Shown one piece after another: positions 62,301 through 64,000 of a stretch of 64,000 nucleotides of DNA. The notes under the pieces are model-generated. The model ran no database searches and was not told the origin of the DNA. It worked only from the letters and a program-made list of their open reading frames with translations. The stretch spans positions 5,388,001 to 5,452,000 of the forward strand of contig JALDNG010000024.1 of the NCBI GenBank assembly GCA_024349245.1, given 5' to 3'. Numbering within the stretch: position 1 is the stretch's first letter; each line of letters starts with the position of its first letter. Source of the stretch: Neodontobutis hainanensis (lineage: Eukaryota; Chordata; Actinopteri; Gobiiformes; Odontobutidae). The translations under genes were made by a program, and so were the position numbers.

Positions 62301-64000
62301 CACTACAACAACCACTCCTCCAACCACTACAACAACCACTCCTCCAACCACAACCACTCCTCCAACCACTACAACAACCACTCCTCCAACCACTACCATT
62401 CCTCCAACCACAACAACTCCTCCAACCACTACAACAACCATTCCTCCAACCACAACCACTCCTCCAACCACTACAACAACCACTCCTCCAACCACTACAA
62501 CAACCACTACAACAACCACTACTCCAACCACAACATCTCCTCCAACCACTACAACAACCATTCCTCCAACCACAACCACTCCTCCAACCACTACAACAAC
62601 AACTCCTCCAACCACTACCACTCCTCCAACCACAACAACAACAACTCCTGCAACCACTACAACAACCACTCCTCCGACCACAACCACTCCTCCAACCACT
62701 ACAACAACCACTCCTCCAACTACAACAACAACTATTCCTCCAACCACTACCACTCCTCCAACCACAACAACAACAACTCCTGCAACCACTACAACAACCA
62801 CTCCTCCGACCACAACCACTCCTCCAACCACTACAACAACCACTCCTCCAACTACAACATCAACCACTACAACAACAATTCCTCCAACCACAACAGTTCC
62901 TCCAACCACTTCACAATCCATACCTCCAACCACAACCACTCCTTCAACCACTACCACTACTCCAACCACTACAACAACCACTCCTCCAACCACTACAACA
63001 ACATCTCCTCCAACCACAACAACTCCTCCAACCACTACAACAACCATTCCTCCAACCACATCTCCTCCAACCACAACAACTCCTCCAACCACAACAGCTT
63101 CTCCAACTACAACAACAACCACTCCTCCAACCACTACAACAACCACTCCTCAAACTACAACATCAACTACTCCTCCACCCACAACCACTCCTCCAACTAC
63201 AACAACAACCACTCCTCCAACCACTACAACAACAATTCCTCCAACTACTACAACAACCATACCTCCAACCACTACCACTCCTCCAACTACTACAACAACC
63301 ACTACTACAACCACTACATCTCCTCCAACCACAACATCTCCTCCAACCACTACAACAACCATACCTCCAACCACTACCACTCCTCCAACTACTACAACGA
63401 CCACTCCTCCAATCACTACATCTCCTCCAACCACAACATCTCCTCCAACCACTACAACAACCATACCTCCAACCACTACCACTCCTCCAACCACTACAAC
63501 AACCATTCCTCCAACCACAACCACTCTTCCAACCACTACAACCACATCTCCTCCAACCACTACAACAACCACTTCTCCAACCACAACCACTCCTCCAACC
63601 ACTACAACAACCACTCCTCCAACCACAACCACTCCTCCAACCACTACAACAACCACTCCTCCAACCACAACCACAACCACTCCTTCAACCACAACAGCTC
63701 CTCCAACTACTACAACAACCATACCTCCATCCACTACCACTCCTCCAACCACTACAACAACCACTACTACAACCACTCCTCCAACCACTACAACAACCAC
63801 TCCTCCAACCACAACAGCTCCTCCAACCACAACCACTCCTCTAACCACAACAACAACAACTCTTTCAACCACTACAACAACCATTCCTCCAACCACATCT
63901 CCTCCAACCACTACTCCAACCACAACCACTCCTCCAACCACTACAACAACCACATCTCCTCCAACCACTACAACAACCCCTCCTCCAACCACAACAGCTT
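29147..64000 (+). CDS. Giant Thr/Pro-rich mucin with repeated SEA domains, 3' partial
   Basis: One gene model explains all long Thr/Pro frames. Exons: 29147-29180 (signal peptide), 29306-29335, then modules of three exons: 29632-32613, 32708-32766, 32868-33013; 33941-34875, 34971-35029, 35131-35276; 36204-37459, 37555-37613, 37713-37858; 43373-44880, 44976-45034, 45136-45281; 47533-50186, 50282-50340, 50442-50587; 52817-54685, 54781-54840, 54940-55085; 57316-59444, 59540-59598, 59698-59843; then 62096 to the edge. Each module codes a long O-glycosylation-type Thr/Pro region followed by one SEA domain. Phases are 1-0-2-1 in every module, so all modules splice together in frame. Modules 1 and 6 hold frameshifts. 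No membrane segment or stop is reached. I cannot tie it to a named fish mucin. An alternative, several separate tandem genes, is less likely because only the first module has a signal-peptide exon. Confidence 0.75.
29632..32613 (+). CDS. Module 1 Thr/Pro exon (frameshifted as read)
   Basis: About 60 copies of a 45-base, 15-residue unit of the type VPPTTTTTDPPTTTT, with Ser for Pro in some, then a more varied part from about 32000, then the start of the SEA domain (APKIEIGFTMTETFTLNLAD). This Asp-containing unit differs from all later modules. Length 2,982 is not the value needed for frame. The break maps to 30968-31054, where three copies of the 'gtcccctcgacc' block have lost one or two C residues. 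The frame upstream and the frame downstream are otherwise open. I suspect consensus error in C runs; true inactivation is the alternative. Confidence 0.7.
32708..33013 (+). CDS. Module 1 SEA exons (b and c)
   Basis: Exon b 32708-32766 (LNSVYANVPNFEKSVVTKF) and exon c 32868-33013 (SQGSVVTNADLIFKQGSEV, then NATSAKETLVAAVSSSDFAL). GSVV is the site where SEA domains cut themselves between Gly and Ser. The exon ends ACAACTG/GTAAGT, whereas all later modules have AAT (Asn) for ACT (Thr) here. Confidence 0.8.
33455..33726 (-). mobile_element. tRNA-derived SINE, intact, intron after module 1
   Basis: Read on the minus strand, the head starts GGCAGTATAGCTCAGTGGG (A box) and continues to a B-box-like GATCGATCCC. 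A body follows, ending in an ATT-repeat tail at 33455-33478. The anticodon-arm region differs from later copies (gaaggacggccgctc against aaaggatggcaactc, + sense), so this copy is closer to a tRNA. Not a working tRNA. Confidence 0.75.
33941..34875 (+). CDS. Module 2 Thr/Pro exon
   Basis: The shortest Thr/Pro exon, 935 nt, fully open. It begins AVLPTTTTTAPPTTTVPPAT, as do all later modules, then uses an 8-residue unit of the type TPPTTTTT (24 bases) with Ile, Ser, Ala and Met variants. It ends in APKIEIGFTMSETF, the first part of the SEA domain. Confidence 0.8.
34971..35276 (+). CDS. Module 2 SEA exons (b and c)
   Basis: Exon b 34971-35029 and exon c 35131-35276 encode the same residues as the other intact modules. 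The donor after exon c is AAATG/GTAAGT, as in module 1 and unlike modules 3-7. Confidence 0.8.
35719..35989 (-). mobile_element. tRNA-derived SINE, intact, intron after module 2
   Basis: Same position and boundaries as in the first intron, uninterrupted, but with the changed anticodon-arm bases that the later copies share. The introns after modules 1 and 2 are both 927 bases. Confidence 0.75.
36204..37459 (+). CDS. Module 3 Thr/Pro exon
   Basis: 1,256 nt, fully open. An internal block of 306 bases is tandemly duplicated: the rare ITTTPP variant starts at 36491 and again at 36797, each followed by IPPMTTIPP and ILPTTTVPP. It ends in the SEA start shared by all modules. Confidence 0.8.
37555..37858 (+). 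CDS. Module 3 SEA exons (b and c)
   Basis: Exon b 37555-37613 and exon c 37713-37858. First module with the changed donor AAATG/GTAGGT (A to G at intron position 4). The protein sequence is unchanged. Confidence 0.8.
38297..39886 (-). mobile_element. SINE split by a 1.3-kb hairpin-ended element, after module 3
   Basis: The SINE tail (38297-38317) and the rest (39634-39886) are separated by about 1.3 kb that starts TAAAGCCGCGAG and ends CCGGCTCGGGTC. Read on the minus strand the insert begins with a GACCC...GGGTC hairpin and ends in GGCTTTA, flanked by ATTA copies. The insert has no open frame of note. The same insertion point recurs after modules 4-7. Confidence 0.65.
40079..43346. mobile_element. 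3.3-kb hairpin-ended non-autonomous element
   Basis: Interrupts the intron just before the module 4 Thr/Pro exon. Neighbouring introns read gtgttattaaaattc; here ATTA is duplicated either side of the insert. The left end folds as GGCCC-gag-CCGG...CCGG-ga-GGGCC, and the right end carries GCCGCTTGCGGC, a perfect hairpin. Inside, a unit of about 1.1 kb repeats (the atccttaatt anchor at 40169, 41271 and 42369). It shares sequence with the 1.3-kb insert in opposite orientation. A T run lies at 40129-40152. No transposase is visible, so it must be mobilised by another element. Family not recognised. Confidence 0.65.
43373..44880 (+). CDS. Module 4 Thr/Pro exon
   Basis: 1,508 nt, fully open, starting with the standard AVLPTTTTTAPP block and ending in the SEA start. 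It has one copy of the start block, so it can be taken as the undivided form when compared with modules 5 and 7. Its acceptor tttatttaacag survives only 26 bases after the 3.3-kb insertion. Confidence 0.8.
44976..45281 (+). CDS. Module 4 SEA exons (b and c)
   Basis: Exon b 44976-45034, exon c 45136-45281, donor AAATG/GTAGGT. Encodes the same SEA residues as modules 2, 3, 5 and 7. Confidence 0.8.
45741..47318 (-). mobile_element. Split SINE and 1.3-kb element, after module 4
   Basis: Insert 45741-47062 followed by the SINE remainder to 47318. Nearly identical to the unit after module 3 apart from short indels, mainly in homopolymers. Confidence 0.65.
47533..50186 (+). CDS. Module 5 Thr/Pro exon, triple-length
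   Basis: 2,654 nt, fully open, 884 codons. The exon-start block (APPTTTVPPATSTSTLP) appears three times: at the exon start, near 48520 and near 49207. Each internal copy follows a shared ILPTT sequence, so the exon looks like three exons fused by recombination within the repeats. The middle part has unusual TPPSTTTTTPP variants at about 48780-48910. Confidence 0.8.
50282..50587 (+). CDS. Module 5 SEA exons (b and c)
   Basis: Exon b 50282-50340, exon c 50442-50587, donor AAATG/GTAGGT. Intact. Confidence 0.8.
51046..52602 (-). mobile_element. Split SINE and 1.3-kb element, after module 5
   Basis: Insert about 51046-52357, SINE remainder to 52602. Many single-base losses in runs begin near 52270 (for example caccgctcggtc for caccggctcgggtc), which continue into module 6. 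Confidence 0.6.
52817..54685 (+). CDS. Module 6 Thr/Pro exon (several frameshifts as read)
   Basis: 1,869 nt, which does not keep frame. Clear single or double base losses against the repeat unit occur near 53240, 53296, 53486, 53717 and 53760, and one A is missing from the AAAAA of the SEA start near 54585. Between the breaks the sequence reads as normal Thr/Pro repeats, and downstream of 54000 it matches module 4 and 7. The cluster of homopolymer losses points to poor consensus; a dying module is the alternative. Confidence 0.6.
54781..55085 (+). CDS. Module 6 SEA exons (b and c), exon b altered
   Basis: Exon b 54781-54840 is 60 rather than 59 nt: two extra bases in acgcaaacgcgtgccc and one A lost in the following A run, which breaks the frame. 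Exon c 54940-55085 is intact. Confidence 0.65.
55548..57101 (-). mobile_element. Split SINE and 1.3-kb element, after module 6
   Basis: Insert about 55548-56853, SINE remainder to 57101. Same insertion site as after modules 3-5 and 7. Confidence 0.65.
57316..59444 (+). CDS. Module 7 Thr/Pro exon, double-length
   Basis: 2,129 nt, fully open. The exon-start block recurs near 58378 after ILPTT, the same kind of junction as in module 5, so this looks like two fused exons. It ends in the standard SEA start. Confidence 0.8.
59540..59843 (+). CDS. Module 7 SEA exons (b and c)
   Basis: Exon b 59540-59598, exon c 59698-59843, donor AAATG/GTAGGT. Intact. Confidence 0.8.
60305..61881 (-). mobile_element. 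Split SINE and 1.3-kb element, after module 7
   Basis: Insert about 60305-61625, SINE remainder to 61881. Same site and nearly the same sequence as the other four copies. Confidence 0.65.
62096..64000 (+). CDS. Module 8 Thr/Pro exon, cut by window end
   Basis: Starts with the standard AVLPTTTTTAPP block and stays open in frame for 1,905 nt to the edge. From about 62600 its variants differ from other modules: TPATTTT near 62645 and 62775, TSQSIPP near 62915, STTPPPTT near 63170, and unusually many T-for-C changes in the Thr codons. It is therefore the most diverged of modules 2-8. Its SEA exons lie outside the window. Confidence 0.7.

Noticed and set aside
29632..64000. Antifreeze glycoprotein gene
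   Set aside because: Those have Thr-Ala-Ala tripeptide repeats with protease cut sites; here units are Thr/Pro and linked to SEA domains.

Overview
The window looks like teleost fish DNA. It has vertebrate gene structure with short GT-AG exons, two recognisable neighbouring vertebrate genes, tRNA-headed SINEs, a dead Tc1-like transposon and decayed non-LTR retrotransposons. The species cannot be named from the sequence alone.

Layout. Positions 1-8868 hold no clear complete gene: two broken LINE fragments (about 1990-3770), a degenerate minisatellite, a foldback element, a SINE and one unrecognised possible exon (6564-6787, +). From 8869 to 20143 on the minus strand lies neurotrypsin (prss12). 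I place 11 exons: signal peptide plus kringle, four SRCR domains of two exons each, and two serine-protease exons carrying the catalytic His and Asp. The exon with the zymogen-activation site and the 3' exons with the catalytic Ser were not found. Head-to-head, 1.39 kb away, mettl14 (21535-25557, +) is complete in 11 exons and encodes 457 residues. METTL14 is the RNA-binding partner of METTL3 in the m6A writer.

From 29147 to the right edge is one very large gene on the plus strand. It has a signal-peptide exon, a 30-nt mini-exon, then a module repeated at least seven times: a long Thr/Pro-rich mucin-type exon whose 3' end starts a SEA domain, followed by two short exons (59 and 146 nt) that finish it. 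An eighth Thr/Pro exon runs off the window. Every intron between modules is phase 1, so modules join in frame and can be duplicated without breaking the protein. The predicted product is a giant secreted or surface mucin with SEA domains spaced along it. I see no transmembrane segment or stop codon, so the 3' end lies outside.

The introns between modules record how the array grew. Modules 1 and 2 carry an uninterrupted SINE. Modules 3-7 carry the same SINE split at one site by a 1.3-kb element, and they share a changed splice donor. One intron (after module 3) has a further 3.3-kb relative of that element. Modules 1 and 6 contain frameshifts that look more like consensus errors in homopolymers than real decay. 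The Thr/Pro exons make the plus strand extremely G-poor and the minus strand rich in paired GG runs.
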